The position numbers and the translations under genes were made by a program. Below, piece by piece: positions 1 through 9,055 of a stretch of DNA of 64,000 nucleotides. The notes beneath the pieces are model-generated. The model was not told the origin of the DNA, did no database searches, and saw only the letters and a program-made list of their open reading frames with translations. Where the stretch lies: positions 1-64,000 of the forward strand of contig NZ_JAECZC010000001.1 of assembly GCF_016056305.1 (NCBI RefSeq), written 5' to 3'. The stretch's first letter is position 1; each line of letters starts with the position of its first letter. The DNA is from Amazonocrinis nigriterrae CENA67 (GTDB lineage Bacteria > Cyanobacteriota > Cyanobacteriia > Cyanobacteriales > Nostocaceae).

Positions 1-38
1 CCCATCTCCCCCGCGCCCCTGCCCCCTCCTGTGGGAAG

Positions 39-1199
39 ATGATTGATGGGTTACGCCCAGTCAACAATTTGATGCTGCATTTGAGCCATCTCATGTTTAA
101 CTTCTTAAAATCCTGGCTGAAGAACAGCCTAATGGCAATACTGTTGGTGACAATATTTTTAGGCATAAATACAGCTGGCTGGACTCCTGCAAGTCACGCC
201 GCTTTGCCATCTGGAAATGCAATTACTGATGGTAGAGCCTTGTTGCGGTATGCACTCCCAATAGATAATAAGCCAGTGCGGGAACTACAAGCGAGTTTAG
301 AAGACATCTCCAACCAATTGCGGGCGAATAAGCGGTGGGGTGCTGTCTCTAAAGACCTCAGCAAAGCCGCCAAGATTCTCGATAAACCTTCCCAAATCCT
401 AGCAAGTGTTCCTGAAGACCGCCAGTCCCAAGCAGAAGCTTGGATTAATGATTTAAAATCAGGCGTGAATGACTTACAAGAATTGGTGAAAACCAAAGAC
501 AAAGGCCAAATTCTCGAAAGCAGAAGCAAACTGCTCAATATCGTTAGCCTCTTGGAAGAGTCGATGGTGAAGGGATTCCCTTATGAAGTTCCTGCTGAGT
601 ATAGTAACTTACCTCAACTTAAAGGTCGTGCCACTATCGAAATTAAAACCAACAAAGGTGACTTGAGCGTTGTCGTCGATGGTTACAGCGCTCCTGTCAC
701 TGCTGGTAACTTTGTAGATTTGGTGCAACGGGGTTTTTATAATGGCTTAGAGTTCACTCGTTCTGAAGAATCTTACGTGCTGCAAACTGGAGATCCCCCA
801 GGAAAAGAACAAGGCTTTATTGACCCAGCAACAGGCAAATACCGGGGCATTCCTTTAGAAGTCCTCGTAGAAGGCGATAAAAAACCTACATACGGCATTA
901 CCCTTGAAGACGCTGGACGTTACCTTGATATGCCAGTTTTGCCCTTCTCCGCCTTTGGTGCTTTAGCAATGGCACGTCCTGAAAGTGAAGTCAATGGAGG
1001 TTCATCACAAGTTTTCTTCTTTTTGTTTGAACCAGAACTCACCCCCGCAGGACGAAACTTGTTAGATGGTCGTTATTCTGTTTTCGGTTATTTAATTGAG
1101 GGCAAAGAAATTTTGGATAAACTAAAGGCGGGTGACAAAATTGAATCGGCTACTGTCGTTCAGGGAATAGAAAATTTAGTAGAACCGCAAGCAGCATAG
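39..1199 (+). CDS. Cyclophilin-type peptidyl-prolyl isomerase, exported (thylakoid-lumen TLP40-like)
   Basis: Probable peptidyl-prolyl cis-trans isomerase that helps fold exported or lumenal proteins. The N-terminus has a hydrophobic stretch followed by ASHA, consistent with a Sec signal peptide. Residues about 60-185 form a helical region resembling the N-terminal part of plant and cyanobacterial TLP40/TLP38 proteins. A cyclophilin barrel fills the second half, with recognisable FTRSE, VLQTGDPPG and LLDGRYSVFGY blocks. The barrel departs from classical cyclophilins at some active-site positions, so catalytic strength is uncertain. The start is ambiguous: in-frame ATGs at 72 and 93 are both plausible and leave a better-shaped signal peptide than 39. 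A strong hairpin follows the stop codon. The family call is firm; the lumenal location is inferred. Confidence 0.88.
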   Translation: MIDGLRPVNNLMLHLSHLMFNFLKSWLKNSLMAILLVTIFLGINTAGWTPASHAALPSGNAITDGRALLRYALPIDNKPVRELQASLEDISNQLRANKRWGAVSKDLSKAAKILDKPSQILASVPEDRQSQAEAWINDLKSGVNDLQELVKTKDKGQILESRSKLLNIVSLLEESMVKGFPYEVPAEYSNLPQLKGRATIEIKTNKGDLSVVVDGYSAPVTAGNFVDLVQRGFYNGLEFTRSEESYVLQTGDPPGKEQGFIDPATGKYRGIPLEVLVEGDKKPTYGITLEDAGRYLDMPVLPFSAFGALAMARPESEVNGGSSQVFFFLFEPELTPAGRNLLDGRYSVFGYLIEGKEILDKLKAGDKIESATVVQGIENLVEPQAA

Positions 1200-1208
1200 T
1201 CAATTTTG

Positions 1209-1245
1209 GATTTTAGATTTTGGAGTTAAGCCAAAATCTAAAATC
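1209..1245 (+). terminator. Perfect 15-bp inverted repeat after the cyclophilin gene
   Basis: Two 15-base arms (1209-1223 and 1231-1245) pair perfectly around a 7-base loop and start 10 bases after the stop codon. The arms are AT-rich and made of the ATTTTGGATTTTAG-type simple sequence common in Nostocales intergenic DNA. The position suggests transcript-end formation or mRNA stabilisation, but no long T tract follows. Confidence 0.55.
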
Positions 1246-1369
1246 TATTTCAAGAATGGAACGTAATCGTTTGCAAAAATTATAATTTTTGGTGAACAAA
1301 AACGTATTACATCTACTAGGATAGATTTTTTATATCAAGAACCAATACCCGAATTATCAATCATAGGAG

Positions 1370-1501
1370 CAACGAAGTGGTGTAGTCTATCGTCCCATAC
1401 AAGGAGAATCGCCAGTACTAGAAATCGTTGCTGTTTGGCGACGTGACAATGTATCGATAATTTTGAAAAATTTTCTAGAAGTAATTGAGAATTTGCTGTA
1501 A
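1370..1501 (+). pseudogene. Remnant of a LysR-type regulator C-terminus
   Basis: A 43-codon open stretch ends in TAA and reads QRSGVVYRPIQ...LEIVAVWRRDN...FLEVIENLL. This resembles the last part of the LysR substrate-binding domain (typical pattern: RTGVVYRPL, then a VWR motif and a final helix). It has no start codon, and an in-frame TAG lies just upstream at about 1364-1366. The rest of the gene (DNA-binding domain and most of the effector domain) is absent. It is most likely a decayed fragment, named from its pattern only. Confidence 0.5.
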
Positions 1502-1505
1502 ATTT

Positions 1506-2081
1506 CTAGGAAGGCAAATCAGCTGCGTTAAATACTTCTGCAACTGCGATCGCTAATTCTGGAAAAGTCCGTGATACGATTTGCTGCTTGGCAGTAAAAA
1601 CTGTTTCTTCGTATAATCCTTCTTCCAGCAATAACACTGAAATCATTGCTTGCAGTGGGTCTACAATCCAATATTCAGGAACCTCTAACGCTGCATATTC
1701 AGATCGCTTCTTGCGATAGTCCCGTTTCACCGACTCTGGACTGACCACTTCTACAATCAACAAGGGGGGTGACTGAAATACTGCTGAAGCATTGATCAAT
1801 TCTCTTGCTTGCTCCAGCGTCACTACAGACAAGTCAGTCAACCTAGATTTATTGATACCAGTTCTCACCCCAGTTTCCCGAAAACACAGCCAAGGAGAGC
1901 CTAACCGCTTGATTTCTGCTCTCAAGGAATTGTCTAAGAAATCAACAATCAAAAAATGTTGAATAGTAGGTGGGTTCATTAGCTCTAATCTGCCATCCAC
2001 CAATTCGTAATGAAAACCGTTATCATCATCATAAGTTAAATATTCTTCAAAGGTAATACTGGTTACAGGTATTGTTACCAT
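1506..2081 (-). CDS. Uma2 family (DUF820) putative endonuclease
   Basis: A 191-residue protein of the Uma2/DUF820 family, which is greatly expanded in cyanobacteria and has a PD-(D/E)XK nuclease-like fold. Visible family features are the N-terminal TFEEYLTYDD, the YELVDGRLELM strand with its conserved Glu, PPLLIVEVVSPES, and the RDYRKKRSEYAALEVPEYWIVDP block. Length is normal. The biological role of the family is not established. It stands alone, tail-to-tail with the LysR remnant, with repeat-rich DNA upstream. Confidence 0.9.
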   Translation of the reverse strand: MVTIPVTSITFEEYLTYDDDNGFHYELVDGRLELMNPPTIQHFLIVDFLDNSLRAEIKRLGSPWLCFRETGVRTGINKSRLTDLSVVTLEQARELINASAVFQSPPLLIVEVVSPESVKRDYRKKRSEYAALEVPEYWIVDPLQAMISVLLLEEGLYEETVFTAKQQIVSRTFPELAIAVAEVFNAADLPS

Positions 2082-2137
2082 CCTAACTGTCTCCTGGACG
2101 ATACCTTTATCCTAACTTTAAGAAGTGCTGAGTTAAC

Positions 2138-2362
2138 AGTAACGTGAGTTCGATGAACCTCTTTCCCCCCAACCCCACTATCGTGGGGGCCCCTAAGCCT
2201 CCCGACCTCCCTCGCCTTTTAGGCTATGGTGTACACACAAGTGATTAAATCACCCATTATCTTGTTTTGTAGCGTGTGTTGTCGCATAGCGCAACGCACC
2301 ACCATCATTGATTTTCGGTGCGTTAGGACTAACGTCCATAACGCACCCTACCATAATTAAAG
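2138..2362. repeat. Dispersed palindromic repeat unit, copy A
   Basis: This stretch upstream of mtnA contains three blocks that recur at 33.8-34.3 kb: TAACGTGAGTTCGA, a CCTCCCTC..AGGC..GTGTACACACAAGT block, and an inverted repeat in which GTGCGTTAGGAC pairs with GTCCATAACGCAC and ends in CCTACC. A further fragment (2166-2190) resembles the CCCCACGA-type repeat at the exosortase stop codon. No open reading frame of interest is present. It looks like a non-coding dispersed element or several nested ones. Confidence 0.6.
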
Positions 2363-2434
2363 TCTGTCGCACAGAGAGTGAGGAAGGAAAAGTTAAGATT
2401 TATTTGATAAATTGTCTAACAAGTATCTGTTTTT

Positions 2435-3499
2435 ATGACGCCTTCTACAAACCAGGTTTACCCAGTTATTTGGCATAACAACTCGGTATCACTAATTGAT
2501 CAAACCCGCTTACCAAATGAATATACTTTTGTAGCAATTCACCGCAGTGAAGATATGGCGCAAGCAATTAAAACTATGATTGTGCGTGGTGCGCCTGCTA
2601 TTGGTATTGCTGCGGCATACGGATTGTATCTTGGGGCAAGAGAAATTGAGACAAGCGATCGCCAGGAATTTCTCACTCATTTAGAAAAAGTCGCTCAGTT
2701 GTTACGTTCTACTCGTCCAACGGCGGTAAATTTATTTTGGGCAATTGGGCGAATGCTAAAAACTGCCCACGAAAGCTTAGGAACAGTGGCAGAAATCAAA
2801 GAAATTCTGTTTGAGACGGCTGAAGCAATCAATCATGAAGATTTGCAAACTTGTCAAATGATTGGTGATCATGGTTTGACAGTGTTACCTAGTACTCCTG
2901 AAAAGCTGACGTTGCTTACCCACTGTAATGCTGGGGCTTTAGCTACTGCTGGATACGGTACAGCTTTGGGTGTTGTGCGTTCCGCTTGGAGAGAAAATCG
3001 TTTAGCGCGGGTTTTTGCTGATGAAACTCGTCCCCGCTTACAAGGTGCAAAACTGACGACTTGGGAATGTGTACAAGAAGGGATTCCAGTAACTTTAATT
3101 ACTGATAATATGGCAGCCCATTGTATGCAGCAAGGTTTGATTCATGCTGTAGTTGTCGGTGCTGATAGAATTGCTGCCAATGGCGACACCGCGAATAAAA
3201 TTGGTACTTATAGTGTAGCGATCGCAGCTAAAGCACACAATATTCCTTTTTTCGTCGCTGCACCCCTTTCTACTGTTGATTTTGAGTTATCTGATGGTAG
3301 CCAAATTCCCATTGAGGAACGTAACCCAGAGGAAATTTACCAAGTTGGCGACACTATCTTGACGCCATCAGGTGTTGAATTTTACAACCCTGCTTTTGAT
3401 GTCACCCCAGCAGAGTTAATTACAGCCATCATCACAGAAAAAGGAGCCTTTGCACCTGGGAATTTAGCTAAATACCAGTTACAACAGTATGTTAGCTAA
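2435..3499 (+). CDS. mtnA: S-methyl-5-thioribose-1-phosphate isomerase
   Basis: Converts 5-methylthioribose-1-phosphate to the ribulose form in the methionine salvage pathway (cytosolic). The 354-residue length is normal. Signature blocks are present: RGAPAIG at 51-57, the active-site Cys in THCNAG (C164), the acid in GADRI (D244), and [12 protein letters not shown] at about 249-260, which separates this enzyme from eIF2B subunits. Translation starts at ATG 2435. An aspartic-protease-like gene begins 18 bases after the stop, so the two may be co-transcribed, although no functional link is obvious. Confidence 0.95.
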   Translation: MTPSTNQVYPVIWHNNSVSLIDQTRLPNEYTFVAIHRSEDMAQAIKTMIVRGAPAIGIAAAYGLYLGAREIETSDRQEFLTHLEKVAQLLRSTRPTAVNLFWAIGRMLKTAHESLGTVAEIKEILFETAEAINHEDLQTCQMIGDHGLTVLPSTPEKLTLLTHCNAGALATAGYGTALGVVRSAWRENRLARVFADETRPRLQGAKLTTWECVQEGIPVTLITDNMAAHCMQQGLIHAVVVGADRIAANGDTANKIGTYSVAIAAKAHNIPFFVAAPLSTVDFELSDGSQIPIEERNPEEIYQVGDTILTPSGVEFYNPAFDVTPAELITAIITEKGAFAPGNLAKYQLQQYVS

Positions 3500-3517
3500 C
3501 AATCATCAATAATTCTT

Positions 3518-4807
3518 ATGCAAACTGCAATTAAAACTCGGTGGCTACAATATCAACTGCAAAAAAATCAAAAGCCTCACCGACGTAATAGTCTACTGCC
3601 TAAAATTTTAATTGCAGGTATTTATTTTAATAGTTTTTTCTCTTTTGTACTGACACCTGCTGTTGGGCAAATTCCCCACAAGCCAGCTATACCTTCTCAA
3701 CCAAAGTCAAGCCAACTTGGTCAACAGCTTCTAGAACAAGTATTACAATGCACTCAGAGCAAATTGCTTAACCAACAAACACTCAATCAAACAGAATCCG
3801 AGGCTGTCACCACAAAATGTGCTTTACAAATAGTAGCATTAGCGCCAGATGGCAGCTTTCGCCCTGATGCTATTGCCCGCATGAGTGCCTTTATAGAAGC
3901 ATCTGGTATCCAACTTCCTCAACGCATTGCCAAAGGGCAAGCTAATGTCAAACTTGACTTGATTGCAAATAGCTCATCTTTTACTATTCCTGTCCGCATT
4001 GGCAGACAAACTTATACTTTTCTCATAGATACTGGTAGTGGTCATACAGTCATCAATGCTGAAATAGCCAAACAATTAAAACTTGAAAGTACGCCTCTAC
4101 CATCTGGACTTTTAGAAAATAAACCAGTTATTGGTAATAACCTGAAAAACTTACAAACTAGCGCCTATATTTTACCTACCATATCTGTAAACTCTGCAAG
4201 TGTTTCCGGTCTTTATGCTTTAGGACTACCTGCACAGTCATTTCCTGAGAATGTATCTGGAGTTTTAGGGCTGGATTTTTTAAGTAATTTTGATGTTGTA
4301 CTCAATCCTCAAAAGCGACAATTACAACTTTTACCACCTTCTCAACCTGTGGCTAATGCCATTCCTTTAAAGGGAAATTTTGGTATTATGACTGCCCAAG
4401 TTTATATTAATGATCAAGGCCCTTTTAGTTTTGCCATTGATACAGGAGCCTATACAATGATGGTTTCTAAACCATTAGCTCAAAAGCTTGGAATTGACGA
4501 ACCCAAAGCAGAGAAAACAGCAATTTTTGGGTTTGGTGGCACTGAAGTAGTGAAAAAAGCTAAGTTAAATCAAATCAAAATTCAGCAACGCCAAGCCACA
4601 AACCTGGATGCCATAATTCTAGAGCAAAGTAAAATTTTAAACCTTCCGGGAATAGAAGGCATTATTGGACAAAATTTCCTCAACAAATACCAACAATATT
4701 GGCGCTTTAGCAAACCAAATGCAATAGGAATTGTTGAGTCTGGAAGTTTGTTTTTAACACCTTTATCTCCTAATTATTCGCCTGGGGATATAACCTATCT
4801 CCGGTGA
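3518..4807 (+). CDS. Retropepsin-like aspartyl protease with two DTG motifs
   Basis: A 429-residue protein with a signal/membrane-anchor segment at about 29-48, so probably exported. Two copies of an aspartic-protease half-domain follow. The first has FLIDTGSGHTVI (D171), closed by GVLGLDFLSNFDV (about 248-260). The second has FAIDTGAYTMMV (D308), closed by GIIGQNFL. Each has the hydrophobic-Asp-Thr-Gly and later hydrophobic-hydrophobic-Gly pattern of retropepsin folds. Retropepsins normally dimerise to supply two Asp residues; here both are in one chain. The substrate is unknown. Its 3' end overlaps the convergent ABC gene by 38 bases. It follows mtnA after 18 bases. Confidence 0.8.
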   Translation: MQTAIKTRWLQYQLQKNQKPHRRNSLLPKILIAGIYFNSFFSFVLTPAVGQIPHKPAIPSQPKSSQLGQQLLEQVLQCTQSKLLNQQTLNQTESEAVTTKCALQIVALAPDGSFRPDAIARMSAFIEASGIQLPQRIAKGQANVKLDLIANSSSFTIPVRIGRQTYTFLIDTGSGHTVINAEIAKQLKLESTPLPSGLLENKPVIGNNLKNLQTSAYILPTISVNSASVSGLYALGLPAQSFPENVSGVLGLDFLSNFDVVLNPQKRQLQLLPPSQPVANAIPLKGNFGIMTAQVYINDQGPFSFAIDTGAYTMMVSKPLAQKLGIDEPKAEKTAIFGFGGTEVVKKAKLNQIKIQQRQATNLDAIILEQSKILNLPGIEGIIGQNFLNKYQQYWRFSKPNAIGIVESGSLFLTPLSPNYSPGDITYLR

Positions 4808-5891
4808 CAGAATCAAATACAAACAGATGATTTAAATCAAGTTGGAGAGACAGGCGATCGCCTAGACGCAGACGCACATCGCCACCAACTTGAACATTCA
4901 CCAGCACCGAAGAACCAGGTAAACCAGTACGAATCAAAGTTTCTCTCCCCAGAGGTTCTACTACCTTCACATCAACCACCAACTCTCCTAACTCTCCCTC
5001 TCCGTGTTCTCTGTACCTGTGCGGTTCGTTAATATAAATATTTTCTGGTCTAATGCCCAAATCAACATTTTGTCCCTGCGGCAAATGCACAGACTTCGCC
5101 ACATTTGCTGGAATTGCTAATAACTGTCCATTGACATCAAAAGCATTATTCTTATAAATTGCAGGCAAAATATTCATTGGTGGACTACCTAAAAAAGTTG
5201 CCACCATTTCATTAGCAGGATGCGCGTAAATAGTTTGAGGATCGCCGATTTGTTGAATCCGCCCCCGATTTAGCACCACAATTTTATCAGCCAAAGTCAT
5301 CGCTTCCACTTGATCGTGGGTGACATAAATAGTTGTAATGCCTAATTGATGATGTAGCTGTTTCAATTCTGCCCTGGTGTCATCCCGCAATTGGGCGTCT
5401 AAATTAGACAAAGGTTCATCTAATAAAAAAACTTGTGGTTCGCGGGCGATCGCTCTTCCTAATGCTACCCGTTGTTGCTGTCCCCCAGAGAGTTGTTTGG
5501 GTTTGCGATCCAACAGATGTTCTAGAGAAAGCGATCGCGCTACATTCACTACTCGTTCTTGAATGATTCTTTGGTCAACTTTCCGCATCTGTAAACCAAA
5601 AGCTATGTTTTGCGCCACCGTCATGTGAGGATAAAGGGCGTAGTTTTGGAACACCATCGCCACATCCCTTTGCCTTGCTGGCACATTGTTGACCAATTGT
5701 TCACCAATAAAGAGTTTGCCAGATGTGGCAGTTTCTAAACCGGCGATCGTGCGTAAAATTGTCGATTTACCACAACCGGAAGGCCCGACCAAAACCCAAA
5801 ACTCGCCATCGGGAATTTCAAAGGTAATATCCTCGATGGCAGTGACATTGTTAAACCGGCGTTTAATATCTTCTAGACGAACTTTAGCCAT
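4770..5891 (-). CDS. ABC transporter ATP-binding protein, MalK/UgpC type
   Basis: ATPase subunit of a carbohydrate-type (CUT1) ABC importer acting at the cytoplasmic membrane. It has Walker A GPSGCGKST at 36-44, the Q-loop (FQNYALYPHM, about 81-90), the signature LSGGQQQRVALGRA at 134-147, Walker B VFLLDEP at 154-160 and the switch His in THDQ (H192). The C-terminal third (about 235-373) is the OB-type regulatory domain of MalK/UgpC proteins. No permease or binding-protein gene is adjacent, so it probably serves partners encoded elsewhere, as is common in cyanobacteria. Substrate cannot be assigned. Confidence 0.92.
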   Translation of the reverse strand: MAKVRLEDIKRRFNNVTAIEDITFEIPDGEFWVLVGPSGCGKSTILRTIAGLETATSGKLFIGEQLVNNVPARQRDVAMVFQNYALYPHMTVAQNIAFGLQMRKVDQRIIQERVVNVARSLSLEHLLDRKPKQLSGGQQQRVALGRAIAREPQVFLLDEPLSNLDAQLRDDTRAELKQLHHQLGITTIYVTHDQVEAMTLADKIVVLNRGRIQQIGDPQTIYAHPANEMVATFLGSPPMNILPAIYKNNAFDVNGQLLAIPANVAKSVHLPQGQNVDLGIRPENIYINEPHRYREHGEGELGELVVDVKVVEPLGRETLIRTGLPGSSVLVNVQVGGDVRLRLGDRLSLQLDLNHLFVFDSVTGDRLYPQANN

Positions 5892-5951
5892 TATCTAATT
5901 TGAGATTTGAGATTGTCGATTTAGGATTAGTAGGAAATTCCCCTAAGAGTT

Positions 5952-6178
5952 TTATTCCAGCAATGCAATGAACTCTTCTCTTGTCAGTTCAGCATCGCGT
6001 AGTATCTTACGTAATAATCCTTTACCAATAGTTTTACCAGCATGAACAGGAATAGTTACTAAGCATCCATCCTCATGTTGCATTTGCACATGACTACCTT
6101 TTTGACGCACCGCCTGAAATCCTTTTTTTTCAAACTGCTAATAACTACTTCTCCTGTTAAAACTGGTAGCTTTGGCAT
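5952..6178 (-). pseudogene. hicA: HicA-type toxin gene with a frameshift
   Basis: On the minus strand the frame begins MPKLPVLTGEVVISSLKKK, then leaves frame at an 8-A run (plus-strand T8 at 6123-6130). With one extra A the reading continues GFQAVRQKGSHVQMQ...TIPVHAGKTIGKGLLRKILRDAELTREEF to a stop at 5952-5954, giving a full 75-residue HicA mRNA-interferase with the GSH catalytic motif intact. The ATG overlaps the TAA of the upstream hicB by one base (TAATG), the usual coupled arrangement. It is either a true null mutation, a phase-variable or slippage site, or a sequencing error in the homopolymer. Confidence 0.75.
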
Positions 6179-6393
6179 TAAATTACTACCCTTTGAATTC
6201 CTACAAACTCAGGTATTTTTTCCTGATTCTGTTCTAAACAAAGTTCAATTACTTCCTTGATATTCGCTATCAATTCATCAATTGTTTCTCCTTGGCTGTA
6301 ACAGGCTTGTAACTGAGGAACTTCTCCAACATAATAACCATCTTCATCTCGTTCAATGATGACGTAAAATTCTCGTTGGTTAGCATTGATCAT
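6178..6393 (-). CDS. hicB: HicB-family antitoxin
   Basis: A 71-residue HicB-like protein with the characteristic FYVIIERDEDGYYVGEVPQLQACYSQGETIDELIANIKEVIEL core (partly degenerate RNase-H-like fold). It lacks the C-terminal DNA-binding extension of longer HicB proteins. It would neutralise the HicA toxin encoded directly downstream; the two frames overlap by one base. Because hicA is frameshifted, this antitoxin may now be an orphan. It lies convergent to nothing and downstream of gun4 by about 25 bases, in the same direction. Confidence 0.85.
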   Translation of the reverse strand: MINANQREFYVIIERDEDGYYVGEVPQLQACYSQGETIDELIANIKEVIELCLEQNQEKIPEFVGIQRVVI

Positions 6394-6418
6394 AATTTGT
6401 CTTTACCTAGAATCACAA

Positions 6419-7147
6419 TTATTTTGCTGTACTAGTAGACCAAGCAGGATGAGATAGTAAAGAAGCAATTACTCGCACGCCGCGTAGTTGATTAGATAAC
6501 GGTAAGTGACCTTTGGGAGCGCTCAAATCCCAGGTAAACTCATTAGGATATCGTGTCCAATTATTGCCTTTTTTCCAGGCAATTTTCGGCCAGAAATTGT
6601 CCCAATTTTTCCCTAAACTCAACCAAATTTCTCTCTGTACAGAAAAGCCAAATTTACCCTCAGAGTGGACTAACCATAGGTTGTTAATAGTTTGCAAGTC
6701 CGCAGCCGGGAAATTTTCTACCTCAGTAAAATACAACCATTTTCTTTGTACAGCTGTTGGCCCCGCTAGCTCACACATTTTTTGTATAGTCATGCGATCG
6801 GCTGCTTGGAAGTCCTGGGCAGCAAGTAGCTGTTGCAAAGGATTGTAATTAATCCCAGACTCTGATTTTAGAGGTACAATTCCTTCAGGAAAACTGGTTT
6901 GGAGAAATTCTCTAGCCAAAGGTGCGTCAGAGTTATAGAGGACTTGGTAGGCTTTACCATCGACCCAAGTTGCTGGATTGTCACGTCGTTTCAGTAAAAA
7001 TTCCATCAACACCTCTAGTCCCTCATTACCCAAGTCAGCCAACTGTGGGATGATTTGTTGTTGGACTTGAAGAGACCCAGCGATTAACTGGAGGCGGAGA
7101 GAGTCGATGTCATTCGCAGGGCCTGATAAAATCATTGGGTCTGTCAT
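6419..7147 (-). CDS. gun4: GUN4 protoporphyrin-binding regulator
   Basis: Binds protoporphyrin IX and Mg-protoporphyrin IX and stimulates magnesium chelatase in chlorophyll synthesis. The 242-residue length and two-part architecture match cyanobacterial GUN4: an N-terminal helical repeat-like bundle (about 1-90, LQVQQQIIPQLADLGNEGLEVLMEFL) followed by the GUN4 core (about 95-235), with the family blocks INYNPLQQLLAAQDFQAADRMT, the WLYFTEVENFP stretch and the FGFSVQREIWLSLG stretch. Start ATG at 7147. hicB follows in the same orientation; icd lies divergently about 330 bases away. Confidence 0.92.
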   Translation of the reverse strand: MTDPMILSGPANDIDSLRLQLIAGSLQVQQQIIPQLADLGNEGLEVLMEFLLKRRDNPATWVDGKAYQVLYNSDAPLAREFLQTSFPEGIVPLKSESGINYNPLQQLLAAQDFQAADRMTIQKMCELAGPTAVQRKWLYFTEVENFPAADLQTINNLWLVHSEGKFGFSVQREIWLSLGKNWDNFWPKIAWKKGNNWTRYPNEFTWDLSAPKGHLPLSNQLRGVRVIASLLSHPAWSTSTAK

Positions 7148-7474
7148 GCCATTACTCGTGTTAGCGTCAGCGTGAGAAAGCGATCAGCTATCGGGCATTC
7201 TTTTTTTGCGAAGCACTGATAGCGAAAAGTAGTTTACTATTTTTGATCGTACAAAAATTGCGATCGCTTAACCCAATCCCATACTTTAGCCCCAAATAAT
7301 GTACAACGGGGAATAGGGGGAAAATCTGCTTTATAGGGAATGGGGAATGGAAAGATGAGGGAGATGGGGGAGATGAGGGAGAAATAACTAATGCCCAATG
7401 CCCCATACCCCATGCCCAATGCCCAATTCCCAATTCCCAATTCCAACGGCGTATCATTCAGGAGTATGTAAATT
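7148..7474. other. Intergenic region between gun4 and icd
   Basis: Divergent promoter region of about 330 bases. It carries a low-complexity block at 7380-7445 made of GCCCAATGCCC/CATACCCCATG-type units, a simple repeat also seen at 23280-23330 and near 8900-8990. No small ORF with a convincing start and ribosome binding site was found. Confidence 0.5.
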
Positions 7475-8896
7475 ATGTACGACAAGATTACCCCCCCGAC
7501 AACCGGAGCAAAAATCACCTTTAAAAATGGTGAACCGATTGTGCCAGACAATCCAATTATCCCCTTTATTCGGGGTGACGGCACAGGTATAGATATTTGG
7601 CCTGCGGCTCAAAAAGTGCTAGATGCTGCGGTAGCAAAGGCATACAAGGGCCAACGTCAAATTAGTTGGTTCAAGGTTTATGCTGGGGATGAGGCATGTG
7701 AATTATACGGTACTTATCAGTATTTACCTGAAGATACTCTGACGGCAATTCAAGAATATGGTGTGGCAATTAAAGGGCCTTTAACTACTCCTGTTGGTGG
7801 TGGTATTCGTTCTTTAAATGTGGCGCTACGGCAAATTTTTGACCTCTACGCTTGCGTGCGTCCTTGCCGCTACTATGCAGGTACGCCCTCACCTCACAAA
7901 AATCCTGAAAAGCTGGATGTAATTGTTTATCGGGAAAATACAGAAGATATTTATTTGGGTATTGAGTGGCGTCAAGGTAGTGAAATTGGCGATCGCTTAA
8001 TTAAAATCCTCAACGAAGAACTAATCCCCGCCACACCAGAACATGGTAAAAAGCAAATCCCCCTGGATGCTGGAATTGGCATCAAACCCATCAGTAAAAA
8101 GGGTTCCCAGCGTTTAGTGCGACGTGCCATCAAACACGCCCTACAACTCCCCAAACACAAGCAACAGGTGACTTTGGTGCATAAAGGCAACATCATGAAG
8201 TACACCGAAGGGGCTTTCCGCGATTGGGGTTACGAACTAGCAACTACAGAGTTTCGTGAACAAACAGTTACTGAACGGGAATCTTGGATTTTAAGTAATA
8301 AAGAGAAAAATCCTAATATTTCCTTAGAAGAAAATGCCCGTCAAATTGATCCAGGTTTTGATGCTTTAACCGCAGACAAACAAGCGCAAATTGTCAAGGA
8401 GGTCGAAAACGTTCTTAACTCAATCTGGTCAACCCACGGCAATGGCCAATGGAAAGATAAAGTTTTAGTGAATGACCGGATTGCTGACAGTATTTTTCAA
8501 CAAATCCAAACCAGACCAGATGAGTATTCGATTCTAGCCACAATGAACTTGAACGGTGATTACTTGTCTGATGCCGCCGCTGCCATAGTTGGTGGGTTGG
8601 GAATGGGGCCAGGGGCGAATATTGGCGATGCCTGTGCCATATTTGAAGCTACCCACGGCACTGCACCGAAACACGCTGGCTTAGACAGAATTAATCCTGG
8701 TTCAGTGATTTTATCTGGTGTGATGATGCTGGAGTATTTGGGTTGGCAAGAAGCCGCAGATCTGATTAAGAAAGGTTTAGGAGATGCGATCGCTAATAGA
8801 CAAGTCACTTACGATTTAGCCAGATTGCTAGAACCACCAGTAGAACCCTTAAAATGTTCTGAATTTGCCGAAGCAATTATTCAGCATTTTGGGTAA
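7475..8896 (+). CDS. icd: NADP-dependent isocitrate dehydrogenase
   Basis: Oxidative decarboxylation of isocitrate to 2-oxoglutarate, the carbon skeleton for ammonium assimilation in cyanobacteria, where the TCA cycle is modified. The 473-residue protein has bacterial NADP-IDH features: [17 protein letters not shown] near the N-terminus, [20 protein letters not shown] (substrate Ser and Arg residues), [34 protein letters not shown], and the [19 protein letters not shown] block followed by [13 protein letters not shown] cyanobacterial insertion (about 255-300) explains the length above E. coli. Translation starts at ATG 7475. I found no NtcA consensus I would defend upstream. Confidence 0.96.
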   Translation: MYDKITPPTTGAKITFKNGEPIVPDNPIIPFIRGDGTGIDIWPAAQKVLDAAVAKAYKGQRQISWFKVYAGDEACELYGTYQYLPEDTLTAIQEYGVAIKGPLTTPVGGGIRSLNVALRQIFDLYACVRPCRYYAGTPSPHKNPEKLDVIVYRENTEDIYLGIEWRQGSEIGDRLIKILNEELIPATPEHGKKQIPLDAGIGIKPISKKGSQRLVRRAIKHALQLPKHKQQVTLVHKGNIMKYTEGAFRDWGYELATTEFREQTVTERESWILSNKEKNPNISLEENARQIDPGFDALTADKQAQIVKEVENVLNSIWSTHGNGQWKDKVLVNDRIADSIFQQIQTRPDEYSILATMNLNGDYLSDAAAAIVGGLGMGPGANIGDACAIFEATHGTAPKHAGLDRINPGSVILSGVMMLEYLGWQEAADLIKKGLGDAIANRQVTYDLARLLEPPVEPLKCSEFAEAIIQHFG

Positions 8897-9055
8897 TAAG
8901 GTATTGGGGATTAGAGATTAGGGATTAGGTATTGGGAAACTCTTTCCTAGTCCCCAGTTTCCAGTCCCCAGTCCCCACTCCCCAATTTTTTGTAGCCAGA
9001 ATCTCAGAAAATAAAAACTGTCCACAAATTTTATGGATTCGCTGCAAAAAATTTT

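Noticed and set aside
7455-7474. NtcA-binding site at the icd start
   Set aside because: GTA and TAC words are present but with the wrong spacing, and they sit on top of the start codon.
7188-7584. Frames of 89 and 115 codons upstream of icd
   Set aside because: They are made of GCCCAATGCCC-type low-complexity sequence and overlap the real icd start on the other strand.
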